The notes: generated by a model not told the origin, from the letters alone. DNA of 64,000 bases from Aliterella atlantica CENA595 (GCF_000952155.1 NZ_JYON01000021.1:39733-103732), one strand, 5' to 3'. Numbered from the stretch's first letter, positions 53,239 to 63,034 are shown. Made by a program: numbers and translations.

Positions 53239-53901
53239 ATGACCTTGACGATCCTTGTTGCTGATGACGATCTAGGGACTCGTTTAGCGATCGGCGACTA
53301 CCTGGAAATGTATGGCTATTCCGTGATCATGGCAGATGATGGTCAAGCGGCGCTGGCGATGGTAGAAGAATATCACCCGCATTTGATGGTGACAGATATT
53401 GTCATGCCGCGCATGAACGGTTACGAATTAGTAAGACAAGTTCGCCAGCACCCAGTATTTCGCTTACTACCAGTGATATTTCTCAGCGCTCACAATGAAA
53501 CTGAAGAGAGGATTAAAGGTTATCATTCAGGATGCGATCTTTACTTGCCTAAACCTTTTGAACTTAAAGAATTAGGTGCAGCGATTCAAAACTTGTTAGA
53601 GAGATCGCAAGCCCTCCATTCAGATTATCGCGTGTCTCTGACAGAGACTTTACGTGCTTTTATGCAAAGTAATGCGATCGCACCTACCAATAGCTGCGCT
53701 CTGTCTTTGCATCTGACAAATAGAGAACGACAAGTAGTAGAACTACTCGTTAAAGGACTTTCTAACGCCGAAATTGGCAGTCAATTACACTTAAGTTCCC
53801 GTACTGTAGAAAAGTACGTCAGTAGCCTATTGCGGAAAACTGAAACTAGCAACCGCGCTGAATTAGTAGGTTTTGCCCTCAAGCATCGTTTGGTAGATTA
53901 A
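53239..53901 (+). CDS. NarL/FixJ-family response regulator (Rre1/Ycf29-like)
   Basis: A 220-residue regulator. The receiver domain (1-125) has the acidic pair in LVADDDLG, the phospho-acceptor Asp53 in LMVTDIVMPRMNG and the lysine in DLYLPKPFEL. The C-terminal LuxR-type helix-turn-helix is LTNRERQVVELLVKGLSNAE, then IGSQLHLSSRTVEKYVSSLL. The arrangement and wording resemble cyanobacterial Rre1, whose plastid relative is Ycf29 and which works in stress responses with Hik34 or Hik2. That specific identity is inferred. No histidine kinase gene is adjacent. Its stop directly abuts the convergent phosphatase gene. Confidence 0.9.
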   Translation: MTLTILVADDDLGTRLAIGDYLEMYGYSVIMADDGQAALAMVEEYHPHLMVTDIVMPRMNGYELVRQVRQHPVFRLLPVIFLSAHNETEERIKGYHSGCDLYLPKPFELKELGAAIQNLLERSQALHSDYRVSLTETLRAFMQSNAIAPTNSCALSLHLTNRERQVVELLVKGLSNAEIGSQLHLSSRTVEKYVSSLLRKTETSNRAELVGFALKHRLVD

Positions 53902-54378
53902 CTAACTGCTTGCTCGCTCAATTTGCGTTAATAGTCCAGAGCAAGCATCAAGCAATAAATCGATAACGTAATTAAATCCTTCAGGTCCTCCATAATAAGG
54001 ATCTGGGACTTCTTTATCTGTATGTTTGGAGCAAAATTCGCACATCAGATGAACTTTGTGCTTGTATTGTCCGCTTGGATCGAGAGCAAGAATATCTCGA
54101 TAGTTCTCAGCGTCCATCGCTAAGATAAGATCGAAATTGGCTAAATCTGACTTTTGCAGTTGCCTGGCTTGACCTAACAATTTTAGCCCTAGTTTACTAG
54201 CTGCGGCTGTACTCATCCGTCGATCTGGAGGGCTACCGATATGATAGCTAGCCGTACCCACCGAATCGCAAGTAATGCTACTTGCCAAATGTGCCTGTGC
54301 GACTAAATAATTCATAATATTTTCTGCTGTCGGCGATCGGCATATATTACCAAGACAGACAAATAGAAGTTTGGTCAT
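53902..54378 (-). CDS. Low-molecular-weight protein tyrosine phosphatase
   Basis: A 158-residue LMW-PTP. The P-loop CLGNICRS near residues 8-15 holds the nucleophile Cys8 and Arg14, and the general acid Asp is in VPDPYYGGPEGF. In bacteria these enzymes often act on tyrosine kinases of exopolysaccharide synthesis or serve as arsenate-reductase relatives; the target here is not known. It is convergent with the response regulator with no bases between the two genes. Confidence 0.94.
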   Translation of the reverse strand: MTKLLFVCLGNICRSPTAENIMNYLVAQAHLASSITCDSVGTASYHIGSPPDRRMSTAAASKLGLKLLGQARQLQKSDLANFDLILAMDAENYRDILALDPSGQYKHKVHLMCEFCSKHTDKEVPDPYYGGPEGFNYVIDLLLDACSGLLTQIERASS

Positions 54379-54572
54379 AGTAATTCATAATCTATAATTC
54401 AACATCCAATTTTATCTACGGAAGCTGGAAAGATTTTTCTTTCTATTTAGATAAAAAGGCGAGACTTGTATCCTCGCGCATTAAGAATTTGTCTCAGTTA
54501 TTGAAATATAAGTATAATTGCTTTTAAGAGTGCTAGCACCGTGTTTGTTGCTAGCGCTGCACTCTAAAACAT

Positions 54573-54917
54573 TTACATCCCAGGTAATTCCAGTCCGCTT
54601 GTCAATTCTTCCATTCGTTCGCGCATTGTTGCTGTAGATTTGTTATAAGCATCTTTCATAGCTGCTGTTACCAAGTCCGAAAGCACTTCAGCACCTTCAC
54701 TGGCTGCATCTGGCGAAATTTCTACTCGTCGGGGTTCTTGATTGCCGCTGAGAACTACTTTAACTAGCCCACCACCAGATTCGCCTAATATTTCCATTTG
54801 CTCCAATTCTTCTTGAAGCTTCTTAGCATTTTCTTGAACTTGCTGGGCTTTTTTGAAAGCATCAGCTAATTCCTTCATTTTGCCTAACCCAAATCCAAAG
54901 CCCTGTCCTTTTGACAT
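54573..54917 (-). CDS. YbaB/EbfC family nucleoid-associated protein
   Basis: A 114-residue YbaB/EbfC DNA-binding protein. The long helix [20 protein letters not shown] is followed by the beta sheet [20 protein letters not shown] and the C-terminal helix [15 protein letters not shown]. The family forms dimers that bind DNA and influence expression. It is the last gene of the minus-strand run murC-murB-ebfC. Confidence 0.93.
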   Translation of the reverse strand: MSKGQGFGFGLGKMKELADAFKKAQQVQENAKKLQEELEQMEILGESGGGLVKVVLSGNQEPRRVEISPDAASEGAEVLSDLVTAAMKDAYNKSTATMRERMEELTSGLELPGM

Positions 54918-54993
54918 GATTATTTGACCGTGTAGTAATTGATTTAAAGTTCCACTAAATTATAGATGCGTAGCGAGGCGATCGGGGAAAAGA

Positions 54994-55023
54994 GAGCAGG
55001 GGAAGCAGGGGGAGCAGGGGGAG
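54994..55023. repeat. G-rich tandem repeat (GAGCAGGGG-like) between ebfC and murB
   Basis: About three imperfect copies of a 9-10 bp unit, GAGCAGGGGAAGCAGGGG then GAGCAGGGGGA, lie between ebfC and murB. A related C-rich sequence (CCTCCCCTGCACCCCC) precedes the second kinase near 2636. It is a variable-length intergenic sequence type known from cyanobacteria. Confidence 0.55.
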
Positions 55024-55107
55024 ATGATTATTTTTATATTGTGTCTTCCTTGTCTCCCCTATACTCTTATAATTACGAATTACGAATTATTGAAATTCCC
55101 CTTTGTC

Positions 55108-56010
55108 CTAAACAGGCTGAAACTCGCCCAACATTCTCACCTCTGGGTGTAAACATACAGTCCAATTTTGCTGAACTTTTTGCTGAACGTGACTAATTAG
55201 GTTAAAGATATCGTTAGCTGTAGCGCCACCGCAGTTAAGAATAAAATTGGCATGACGTTGTGCTACTTGTGCTGCACCAATTTGATAACCTTTCAGCCCA
55301 GTTTGCTCGATCAACCAACCCGCAGTGTAAGGTAAGGGGTTGCGAAAAACACTGCCACAGCTAGGTAAATGATAGGGCTGGCTTAATTTTCGCTGTTCTA
55401 AGTGTTGGCTAGTTGTCGCCAAAACTTGCTGGCGATCGCCACCTGGTTGAAACTGAAAAGTAGCTTGAGTAACTAATAAATCTTTGCCTTGCAAGCTAGA
55501 AGTCCGATAAGTGTAATTTAAATCTTCCAATGTCATAGTTTGCAAGGTTCCAGAAGGCAACAGTACCTCAGCACTAACTAAACTATCAGCAATACAGCTT
55601 GTATGAGCGCCTGCATTCATGACAACAGCACCGCCGACGCTTCCAGGAATACCTACAGCCCACTCAAATCCACTCCATCCCCGTTCGGCTATTTGCCACG
55701 CCAAACGCGGTAAAGGTTCGCCTGCAGCTACCGTAACTCTACCTGTTTCGTCATCAAATTGAGTGTGGCGCAGGTGACGAGTACCAATTACCAACCCAGG
55801 AATCCCGCGATCGCTAATTAATAAATTAGAACCCGCCCCCAACATAGTTATCGGCATTTGCGATCGCGCATAGTCAAAGCTAGCAATCAATTCGTCCAAA
55901 TTGCGGGGTGCAACGTACCATTCTGCAGGTCCGCCCACGCGAAAGGAAGTTAAACTTGCTAATGGTACTTGGGCTTTGATTTGGCACTGAGTGGCTGGGA
56001 TGTATGTCAT
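55108..56010 (-). CDS. murB: UDP-N-acetylenolpyruvoylglucosamine reductase
   Basis: A 300-residue FAD enzyme that reduces UDP-GlcNAc-enolpyruvate to UDP-MurNAc in peptidoglycan synthesis. The start [19 protein letters not shown], the FAD segment [20 protein letters not shown], and [17 protein letters not shown] are typical. The catalytic serine region CGSVFRNP, and [20 protein letters not shown], complete the family pattern. It follows murC by 51 bp on the same strand, the usual cyanobacterial murC-murB pair. Confidence 0.96.
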   Translation of the reverse strand: MTYIPATQCQIKAQVPLASLTSFRVGGPAEWYVAPRNLDELIASFDYARSQMPITMLGAGSNLLISDRGIPGLVIGTRHLRHTQFDDETGRVTVAAGEPLPRLAWQIAERGWSGFEWAVGIPGSVGGAVVMNAGAHTSCIADSLVSAEVLLPSGTLQTMTLEDLNYTYRTSSLQGKDLLVTQATFQFQPGGDRQQVLATTSQHLEQRKLSQPYHLPSCGSVFRNPLPYTAGWLIEQTGLKGYQIGAAQVAQRHANFILNCGGATANDIFNLISHVQQKVQQNWTVCLHPEVRMLGEFQPV

Positions 56011-56061
56011 GGCACTAAGCAGATTTTTATGTAAGTAAACAGAAGAACAAGCAAAATATTC

Positions 56062-57534
56062 TTAATCGGGGTTTTGCCGAATTGCAGCGATCGTTTCGGG
56101 AATGATTTGGTTAAGGTTTCCCGCTCCTAAAAATAAGGCAATATCTTGAGGGTTGAGGTTTTGACAGAGAAACTGGGAAACTGCATTTAAAGTAGGCTGA
56201 TAAGTGACTTGGCTGTGACGCTTGCCAATTAGTAGAACTAATTGCTGACTGCTTACTTGTCCCAAATTAGGTTCGCCAGCACTATATATATCAGTAATCA
56301 CAACTAAGTCTGCATCTCTAAAAGCTGCAGCAAACTCGCTTAAAAACGTCAGCGTGCGGCTATAACGATGCGGTTGAAAGATTGCTACGACTCTAGCTCC
56401 TGGCTGGGCTTGTAGGCGTGCTGATGCTAGCGTAGCGCGAATTTCACTAGGGTGATGGGCGTAGTCATCAATAAAAATAATTCCATTTGCTTCGCCGCGT
56501 AATTCAAAGCGCCGCCGCGCTCCTTCAAAGTTGGCGATACTAGATGCAATGGTGGCAAAATCTAGGTTTAGTAGTCTACCTACAGCAACAGAGGCGATCG
56601 CATTACTAAGATTATGTTCGCCGAGCAAGCGCAAATTCAACTTGCCTAATGCTTTTCCTCTTTCCCATACTGTTGCAGTTGTCCCATCAGCGCGGTACTC
56701 TATATCGCTTACTGTATAATCTGCGTTTGTTTCTGGGTGCAGGCTGTAGCTAATTTTTGGTTGCAGGCGATCGCGTACTGTAGCGCAATCAATGCAGCCA
56801 ATTAATGTCTGACAGCGCCCTGCAAAGGTTTGAAAGGTTTCTATTACCTGCTCTAAACTGTGATAGTGATCGGGATGATCTAATTCAATGTTGGTAATAA
56901 TGCCAATTTCTGCCGAGAGTTTAACTAAAGAGCCGTCTGATTCATCTGCTTCGGCAACTAGGTACTTGCTTTTTCCCAGTCTAGCGTTGCCTTCCCAAGC
57001 ATTTACTTCGCCGCCGACTACAATTGTCGGATCTAAGCCTGCTTGCAGTAGCATATAAGCGATCGCGCTACTGGTGGTAGTTTTGCCATGAGTCCCAGCA
57101 ACGGCAATACTAGAGTAATCTGCAATTAAAGCCGCTAATAATTCCGACCTATGAAATACCGCACAGCCTAAATCTATTGCTGCTTTGTACTCTAAGTTAG
57201 CTTGATTAATTGCTGTCGAACAAATTACTTGCGGTAGTGTGTGGATATCTACTGTCGATAGCAGTGGTGTATTTGTTTTTCTGCCGATCTCTGCGCTCGT
57301 TCGCTCTGATGTGTCTTTTTTCGAGCGGAAAAATTCTAGATTGCTTGCTTCTTGGCTGTTAAATATATGCGCTCCTACTGCCTCTAGCCTTTGGGTAATA
57401 TGGCTAGAACGAACATCTGAGCCTGATACGGGTAGTTTCCGCTCCGCTAGGATATAGGCAAGAGCCGACATACCAATTCCACCAATGCCGATGAAATGAA
57501 ATGGCTTACCGCTAAAATCAACAGAATTTGGCAT
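56062..57534 (-). CDS. murC: UDP-N-acetylmuramate--L-alanine ligase
   Basis: A 490-residue Mur ligase that adds L-alanine to UDP-MurNAc using ATP. I chose the ATG at 57534 (MPNSVDFSGKPFHFIGIGGI) because the nucleotide fold begins there; an earlier start at 57582 adds 16 unrelated residues. Signatures are FIGIGGIGMSALAYIL, the P-loop VAGTHGKTTTSSAIAYM, EADESDGSLVKL, NIELDHPDHY and DDYAHHPSEIRATL. About 25 residues near 95-120 (KKDTSERTSAEIGRKTNT) are a variable loop also seen in cyanobacterial homologues. It leads the murC-murB pair. Confidence 0.96.
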   Translation of the reverse strand: MPNSVDFSGKPFHFIGIGGIGMSALAYILAERKLPVSGSDVRSSHITQRLEAVGAHIFNSQEASNLEFFRSKKDTSERTSAEIGRKTNTPLLSTVDIHTLPQVICSTAINQANLEYKAAIDLGCAVFHRSELLAALIADYSSIAVAGTHGKTTTSSAIAYMLLQAGLDPTIVVGGEVNAWEGNARLGKSKYLVAEADESDGSLVKLSAEIGIITNIELDHPDHYHSLEQVIETFQTFAGRCQTLIGCIDCATVRDRLQPKISYSLHPETNADYTVSDIEYRADGTTATVWERGKALGKLNLRLLGEHNLSNAIASVAVGRLLNLDFATIASSIANFEGARRRFELRGEANGIIFIDDYAHHPSEIRATLASARLQAQPGARVVAIFQPHRYSRTLTFLSEFAAAFRDADLVVITDIYSAGEPNLGQVSSQQLVLLIGKRHSQVTYQPTLNAVSQFLCQNLNPQDIALFLGAGNLNQIIPETIAAIRQNPD

Positions 57535-57864
57535 TTTGCTCCTTACACACCACCAGAACACAAGATACTGTACGAATGTCACGCGATATCATATCAAGAA
57601 TTACATTTTGACGGGTAGTTAATTTTGCTATTTTTCCGCGTACCTATAGATAGATTTTGCTAGGATCGCTGCGTCATCACTGCTATTTGCTAGTCTACGT
57701 AGGGCGTTGGCGACTAATTTTTAAGGCGAATACTAGCAATATTTTTGCAAAAAATCAGCTTTAGGGTAGATGCATTTGCATTTTTATTTTTCTAGATAGA
57801 TACTGCCTAATTTACCCAGTTCCAACCAGACTGTTAGCAGCCGACAAAAAAGTTAAAAGTAAGT

Positions 57865-58446
57865 ATGCGTAGAATTGGCGTGTTTGGCGGTACGTTCGAT
57901 CCGGTTCACTGGGGACACTTATTAGCTGCTGAAACTGCTTTTAGTCAGTTATCTTTAGATAAAGTAATTTGGCTGCCTACTTGCGATCCGCCGTACAAAC
58001 AAGCTGCTGGGCAATTTAAAGAGCGGTTGGAAATGGTACGGCTTGCGATCGCCGAGCGTCCAGGTTTTTCTACCCTACCAATCGACAATCTATCAACTAC
58101 TGATGCTATTGATGCAGCGATCGCCTTACCAAATCTTTACACTAATACACATTGGTATTGGATTTTAGGCATAGATGCTTTTATGACTTTACCTCGCTGG
58201 CGCAAAAGGCACGAACTTGTTTCTGTATATGAATGGGTAGTTGTTCCGCGAACGACTAATTCCCAAATTCCTCAGCAAGTAGTACAGCAACTTAACGATT
58301 TACGCTGGCAGATATTACCGATGCCAATAGTGCAAATTTCTTCTAGCTTGATTCGCCAATATTGTCGCGATCGCTGTTCTATCCGGCACTTAGTACCTCA
58401 ATCTGTAGGCGATTACATCGAGCGACACAACTTATACTCTGCTTAG
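57865..58446 (+). CDS. nadD: Nicotinate-nucleotide adenylyltransferase
   Basis: A 193-residue adenylyltransferase that makes nicotinate adenine dinucleotide from NaMN and ATP in NAD synthesis. The HxGH-type motif is VFGGTFDPVHWGHLLAAETA, and the ISSxxIR motif at the C-terminus is QISSSLIRQYCRDRCS. WLPTCDPPYKQ and WILGIDAFMTLPRW also match NadD. It lies 64 bp before gap2 on the same strand, and it is divergent from murC with a 330-bp gap that contains no other feature I could recognise. Confidence 0.94.
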   Translation: MRRIGVFGGTFDPVHWGHLLAAETAFSQLSLDKVIWLPTCDPPYKQAAGQFKERLEMVRLAIAERPGFSTLPIDNLSTTDAIDAAIALPNLYTNTHWYWILGIDAFMTLPRWRKRHELVSVYEWVVVPRTTNSQIPQQVVQQLNDLRWQILPMPIVQISSSLIRQYCRDRCSIRHLVPQSVGDYIERHNLYSA

Positions 58447-58572
58447 AGCCTAATCAATTGCTTGCATTTTTAGAAAACTGTTTGTAGGCGGGTTATAATA
58501 CACCACCCTTTGCGATATGATGTGGTTCAATACCAAAGAATTTATTCAATACACACCAGAGGGCAAGACGCT

Positions 58573-59586
58573 GTGATTAGAGTCGCGATCAACGGATTTG
58601 GACGCATCGGGCGCAATTTTATGCGATGCTGGCTGGGTCGAGAAAATAGTAATATCGATCTAGTCGCGATCAATGATACTTCCGATCCCAGAACCAACGC
58701 TCACCTGCTGAGATATGACACTATGTTGGGGACGTTGCGCGGTGTTGATATCAGCGCTGACGACAACTCAATTATCGTCAACGGTAAGACCGTAAAATGT
58801 ACGTCGGATCGCAACCCAGAAAATTTGCCTTGGAAAGATTGGGAAATTGACCTAATTATTGAGTCAACAGGCGTTTTTGTCAGCAAAGAAGGCGCATCTA
58901 AGCATTTAAATGCAGGTGCTAAAAAGGTGCTAATTACTGCACCAGGCAAAAATGATGATGGGACGTTTGTAGTTGGCGTGAATGACAAAGACTACGACCA
59001 CAGCAAGCACGTTGTCATTAGCAATGCTAGCTGTACTACTAACTGTTTAGCGCCAATTGCCAAAGTTTTGCACGAGAAGTTTGGCATTATCAAAGGCACA
59101 ATGACCACTACCCACAGTTACACAGGAGATCAGCGTCTATTAGATGCTAGCCACAGAGATGTAAGACGGGCAAGAGCAGCGGCAATGAATATTGTCCCAA
59201 CTTCAACTGGTGCAGCTAAAGCAGTAGCTTTGGTATTACCAGAATTGAAAGGTAAGCTAAATGGTGTTGCTTTGCGCGTACCAACTCCAAACGTATCGAT
59301 GGTAGATTTGGTAATTCAAGTTGAGAAGCATACGTTTGCTGAAGAAGTAAACCAAGTTCTCCAGGAAGCGGCAGAAAATTCGCTTAAGGGCATTTTAGAA
59401 TACAGTGACTTACCGTTAGTTTCATCCGACTATAAAGGTCATGATGCATCCTCAATTGTGGATGCTAGCTTAACAATGGTTATGGGCAATGACATGGTTA
59501 AGGTTATGGCTTGGTATGACAACGAATGGGGTTACAGTCAGCGTGTTGTGGATTTGGCTGAATTAGTCGCTACAAAGTGGCAGTAA
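58573..59586 (+). CDS. gap2: Glyceraldehyde-3-phosphate dehydrogenase, Gap2 type
   Basis: A 337-residue GAPDH when started at GTG 58573 ([20 protein letters not shown]). This start fits the length of Synechocystis Gap2 and has an AGAGGG Shine-Dalgarno at 58558-58563; an upstream ATG at 58510 would add unrelated residues. The catalytic cysteine is in [13 protein letters not shown]. The sequence has the plant-like [20 protein letters not shown] found in the chloroplast/cyanobacterial NADP-using Calvin-cycle type, hence gap2. A tandem heptamer repeat follows immediately, and a terminator hairpin lies inside the 3' end of the convergent thiL gene. Confidence 0.94.
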   Translation: MIRVAINGFGRIGRNFMRCWLGRENSNIDLVAINDTSDPRTNAHLLRYDTMLGTLRGVDISADDNSIIVNGKTVKCTSDRNPENLPWKDWEIDLIIESTGVFVSKEGASKHLNAGAKKVLITAPGKNDDGTFVVGVNDKDYDHSKHVVISNASCTTNCLAPIAKVLHEKFGIIKGTMTTTHSYTGDQRLLDASHRDVRRARAAAMNIVPTSTGAAKAVALVLPELKGKLNGVALRVPTPNVSMVDLVIQVEKHTFAEEVNQVLQEAAENSLKGILEYSDLPLVSSDYKGHDASSIVDASLTMVMGNDMVKVMAWYDNEWGYSQRVVDLAELVATKWQ

Positions 59587-59606
59587 AAACAGTGACCAGT
59601 AAAATA

Positions 59607-59639
59607 CAGTGACCAGTGACCAGTGACCAGTGACCAGTT
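59607..59639. repeat. Tandem heptamer repeat (CAGTGAC), after gap2
   Basis: Four consecutive CAGTGAC units with a partial fifth, 20 bp after the gap2 stop, preceded by another isolated unit (ACAGTGACCAGTA). It is the reverse complement of the heptamer array at 10834-10864 (GTCACTG), so the same STRR sequence occurs about 49 kb apart. Confidence 0.8.
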
Positions 59640-59728
59640 ATGCAGTGATTGGTTTTTATATGGGAAGCTAGATCCTGTGAAACTTGTATATGTTGGTTTT
59701 AACTGTGTAACTACGGTTTCAAGCGCTG

Positions 59729-60724
59729 CTAAAAATGTTGAAAGCCCCGATTGAGGTTAAGTACCTCGTCGGGGTTTTGATTAGTGCGATCGCTCATTAT
59801 TACGCTAGAAGTAGCTGTAATGTTGCCGATAATTGCCGCACCATTGCCCAGTTTTTGCACAAATTCTTGAGCTTGTATTGGTTGCATACACAGCACTAAT
59901 TCAAAGTCTTCGCCGCCATATAAAACGTAATCTAAGGCTTTTTTTGGGGATAAATCGGCAAGGGAGTTAGGAATAGGAATATTTTGCTGCTCGATATGTG
60001 CGCCCACACCGCTCATTTGACATATCTGTAAAACAGCATCAGCTAAACCGTCGCTGCTATCCATTCCAGCAATGCGAGGGGATGCGCCTGCAATTTTCCA
60101 CAGCAAAGGTAAGACATCAAGGCGGGGTTGGGGACGTTGATGGGCATTGATGAGATAAGAGCGATCGCTATTGCTTAAATTTTGCCCTAATTCTGGGTGC
60201 AACAATAATTCTAATCCTGCCCGCGATGCCCCGTGAACGCCAGTAATGACAATTGCATCGCCAACACGCGCAGCATTACGACGAATAACGCGCTGCGGCG
60301 GAACTTGCCCAAAAGCGGTAATTGCAATAGAAGTAACTGAAGAACGGCAAATATCTCCGCCGACAATAGCAGTATTATATTGCTGCAAGCATTGATTCAT
60401 GCCTTGATACAGTTTTTCTACCCAGTCAACAGCAACATCACTAGGCAATGCTAAACCGACAGTAATAGCCAAAGGAGTAGCGCCCATAGCTGCTAAATCT
60501 GATAAATTGGCAGCAGCAGAACGCCAGCCAACATCTTGCGGGGAAGTAGTGCGATCGCTAAAATGTACTCCATCAACAAGTACATCTGTAGTTACAACTA
60601 AAGCTTGTCCTGGCTGTGTTGGCATTACCGCCGCATCATCGCCAATAATGTCAGCAGGGCAATAGCGCTGCAATCTTTGTAAAAGACCTTTTTCGCCAAT
60701 ATCTCTAATTTTTAAATCAGTCAC
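59729..60724 (-). CDS. thiL: Thiamine-monophosphate kinase
   Basis: A 331-residue ThiL that phosphorylates TMP to the cofactor TPP. Signatures are GDDAAVM near residue 28, VVTTDVLVDGVHFSD, VGWRSAAANLSDLAAMGATP, GGDICRSS and GMDSSDGLADAVLQIC. A full-length member of the AIR synthase-like (PurM) fold. It is on the minus strand 58 bp downstream of the grpE gene and could be read from the same transcript as the chaperone pair. Confidence 0.95.
   Translation of the reverse strand: MTDLKIRDIGEKGLLQRLQRYCPADIIGDDAAVMPTQPGQALVVTTDVLVDGVHFSDRTTSPQDVGWRSAAANLSDLAAMGATPLAITVGLALPSDVAVDWVEKLYQGMNQCLQQYNTAIVGGDICRSSVTSIAITAFGQVPPQRVIRRNAARVGDAIVITGVHGASRAGLELLLHPELGQNLSNSDRSYLINAHQRPQPRLDVLPLLWKIAGASPRIAGMDSSDGLADAVLQICQMSGVGAHIEQQNIPIPNSLADLSPKKALDYVLYGGEDFELVLCMQPIQAQEFVQKLGNGAAIIGNITATSSVIMSDRTNQNPDEVLNLNRGFQHF
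59744..59779 (+). terminator. Intrinsic terminator for gap2, inside the 3' end of thiL
   Basis: Stem CCCCGA/TCGGGG with an inner GAGGT/ACCTC pair forms one long hairpin, followed by TTTTGATT on the + strand. It is placed 158 bp after the gap2 stop and overlaps the last codons of the convergent thiL. Confidence 0.6.
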
Positions 60725-60782
60725 TATGTAAAATTATCTATTCTTGACTTCAGACAAATTTTTATAAGTCAAGGAGAATTAT

Positions 60783-61262
60783 TCAACTTGGTTTAGACGT
60801 AATTATCTCTGTTGGGCGTAGAACTTTATCACCTACGTGAAATCCTTGGCGCACAACTTTAGTAATTGTTCGATCCGCTAAATCGGCTCTTACTTCTCGG
60901 TCAACTACGCGACATAAGTCAAAATTTGGCTGCGTTCCTTCTAGTTCTATCGGGATTACTTGGCGCTTCTTGAGAACGCTTAGAAATTTGCGCTGAACTG
61001 CTCCTGAAGACTTGGGAAACCGTCGTAGAAACTCAGGACTAGGATCGGGATTATTCGCTAGGTAATCGAGCAATGCTTCTAAAGCATCCCCAACTTCTAA
61101 TAGTTCTAAGAAAAGGTCTTCGCTTTCTGCTGATGCTTGGGTTTGCTGTTCTCGTAAAGATTGTTGCATTGAGACATTTTGCTTATTTAAACTGCCAATT
61201 TCTTTAATCAGCAAATCTCGCAATTCTTGAGAAATAGTAAAGTTTTGAGTTGTATCAGACAC
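60783..61262 (-). CDS. GrpE-like nucleotide exchange factor
   Basis: A 159-residue GrpE-family protein with a long N-terminal helix (ELRDLLIKEIGSLNKQNVSM) and a GrpE core of four-helix and beta-wing type (EDLFLELLEVGDALEALLDY, then NFDLCRVVDREVRADLADRT and VVRQGFHVGDKVLRPTEII). It lies 74 bp downstream of the divergent Hsp70 gene on the same strand. It is therefore a second, dedicated GrpE for that Hsp70 rather than the housekeeping one of the dnaK operon. Confidence 0.87.
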   Translation of the reverse strand: MSDTTQNFTISQELRDLLIKEIGSLNKQNVSMQQSLREQQTQASAESEDLFLELLEVGDALEALLDYLANNPDPSPEFLRRFPKSSGAVQRKFLSVLKKRQVIPIELEGTQPNFDLCRVVDREVRADLADRTITKVVRQGFHVGDKVLRPTEIITSKPS

Positions 61263-61336
61263 GCTAGTTCTCTCTATATGGTAGTAACATTACTTTTTTG
61301 TTTAAGTTTGCACTTGGGTAGGAAAATCACCAATGT

Positions 61337-63034
61337 TTAGCAGACACTTGTAAACACAGATTGATTACTAGGTTCATTTGTTACTTCAGTTGAATCTAAG
61401 GCTAGCCATGCTATGCGTTCTTCATCAGCAGCTTGATTAACTGCTTCCTCTAGTCCATCAAATTCTGCCAGCAAAACCAATGTAGGCTCTGGCTGTTCTA
61501 AAGCAGATAAATCGCTGTGTTTAAATCGTTTGATTATTGGTAATACTGGACGCAAATAGTCAGCAATAATGCGTTCTTCAGCCTTCAGGAGGCATTTTTG
61601 GGCTTTGGCAATAACTTCCACTGGATATTGCTTCTTCTTCATTGCCGTTGCCATAGCTTTAGTGATTTCAGCTTTTGAGGCAGCTTGCGAAACACCTAAA
61701 ATATCGTAGGGATTGAGAGAATTAGGATTAGAATTACTCATATCACGTTTATCAATGATTTTATAGCGCTGCTCGTCGGACTCAAGTTTGATGTAATAGT
61801 CACGAGCAACAGTTGTCGCCTTATCAGTTAGTCCTGCGGCTACAATAGCTGCGCCCTCTGCCACTGCGTACATAGGTCGAGGATGCACAACAACCTTATC
61901 TTTTCCAAATGCTTCTCGAACTTTTTTCTGCACGTAGGGAATTTGCGAAGAACCGCCTAACAACAGCACTACATCTACATCGTTTGGGGTATGTTCTGAC
62001 AAGTGTAGTGCCTCATGGCAAATCTTGATAGAACGTTCTACCAAGGGTGCAATCATTGGTTCAAAATGCTGGCGAGATATTTCTACTTCTACAGGTACAG
62101 CAATTCCTAGCTCATCTAGTAAAGGGGTGGAAGGAGCGATCGTGGCTACGCTAGCACTACTCAAGTCGATTTTGGCACGTTCTACAGCAATCTTTAACTC
62201 TCCATTAAAACGTACCTTTTGATAGTGCGGCATTTTATCAATTAAGCTGTCGATGTCTGATATTCCCTCTTGCTTGGCAACTTGTTCTTTGACAAATTTA
62301 ATAAGTTGTGAATCAATATCGTCCCCACCTAACCACAAATCTCCAGCTTTTCCTGACTCAATAAATGAAGAGCCAACGGCTGTAACTAGGCAAGCATCAA
62401 AAGTACCACCACCAAAGTCATAAACTAGAATTGTTTTTGCATCTTCATCATCTGGCGAATAACTATAGGAGATGGCAGCAGCAGTAGGTTCAGCAAGTAG
62501 TTCTAAGGGTGTCAGCCCAGCTTTCAGGGCAGCGGTACGGGTGGCATGGCGTTGTTTGTCATTAAAGTATGCTGGAATAGTTATTACAGCTTGATCGATT
62601 GCCTCTCCTGCTTTACCTTGTTTTTGCAAATGGCATTTAGCATTCTGCACGACTTTTTTGAGGATCTCAGCAGAAATATCTTCCGGTTGATATTCTTTGC
62701 CTCCTAATAAAACTGCAAGGCTGTTATCTGTACCTGATTCTGGCTTGATAATTTTATAAGCGTAGTGAGACTGTTGCTTCTGTACTGCTGGATCGCTGAA
62801 GCCACGACCCATTAAGCGTTTGATAGAAATAATTGTGTTTTCTGGATCGTGCAGTAAGTTGTTATAAGCTTTCTCTCCAACCACTATATTGCTTTGGTCA
62901 TGCGCTACTACCGATCTAGTTAATTTTCGATCTGGTGGCGTATTATCGTCTGCTGTGACTACCTCAACACGCTCTAACTTAAAAGCTGCAACGGAGTTAG
63001 TTGTCCCCAAATCTATGCCGATCGCTTTACCCAT
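61337..63034 (-). CDS. Hsp70-type chaperone lacking the substrate-binding domain, with C-terminal J-like module
   Basis: A 565-residue protein. Residues 1 to about 400 are a complete Hsp70 ATPase domain: IGIDLGTTNSVAAFK, the phosphate loop VYDFGGGTFDACLV, LLAEPTAAAISYSYS and VVLLLGGSSQIPYVQ. The usual beta-sandwich substrate-binding domain is absent. From about residue 432 a segment NPYDILGVSQAASKAEITKA resembles helices I and II of a J domain, but the HPD motif is missing (MKKKQYPVEVIAKA follows). The tail is acidic and ends in QSVFTSVC. It heads an operon with a GrpE gene. Loss of the binding domain suggests a role other than general folding. Confidence 0.88.
   Translation of the reverse strand: MGKAIGIDLGTTNSVAAFKLERVEVVTADDNTPPDRKLTRSVVAHDQSNIVVGEKAYNNLLHDPENTIISIKRLMGRGFSDPAVQKQQSHYAYKIIKPESGTDNSLAVLLGGKEYQPEDISAEILKKVVQNAKCHLQKQGKAGEAIDQAVITIPAYFNDKQRHATRTAALKAGLTPLELLAEPTAAAISYSYSPDDEDAKTILVYDFGGGTFDACLVTAVGSSFIESGKAGDLWLGGDDIDSQLIKFVKEQVAKQEGISDIDSLIDKMPHYQKVRFNGELKIAVERAKIDLSSASVATIAPSTPLLDELGIAVPVEVEISRQHFEPMIAPLVERSIKICHEALHLSEHTPNDVDVVLLLGGSSQIPYVQKKVREAFGKDKVVVHPRPMYAVAEGAAIVAAGLTDKATTVARDYYIKLESDEQRYKIIDKRDMSNSNPNSLNPYDILGVSQAASKAEITKAMATAMKKKQYPVEVIAKAQKCLLKAEERIIADYLRPVLPIIKRFKHSDLSALEQPEPTLVLLAEFDGLEEAVNQAADEERIAWLALDSTEVTNEPSNQSVFTSVC

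Noticed and set aside
54527..54565. Inverted repeat AGAGTGCTAGCA ... TGCTAG ... CACTCT, resembling a CIRCE heat-shock operator or a terminator after ebfC
   Set aside because: Spacing and arms do not match the CIRCE consensus, it is downstream rather than upstream of a gene, and no T-run follows.
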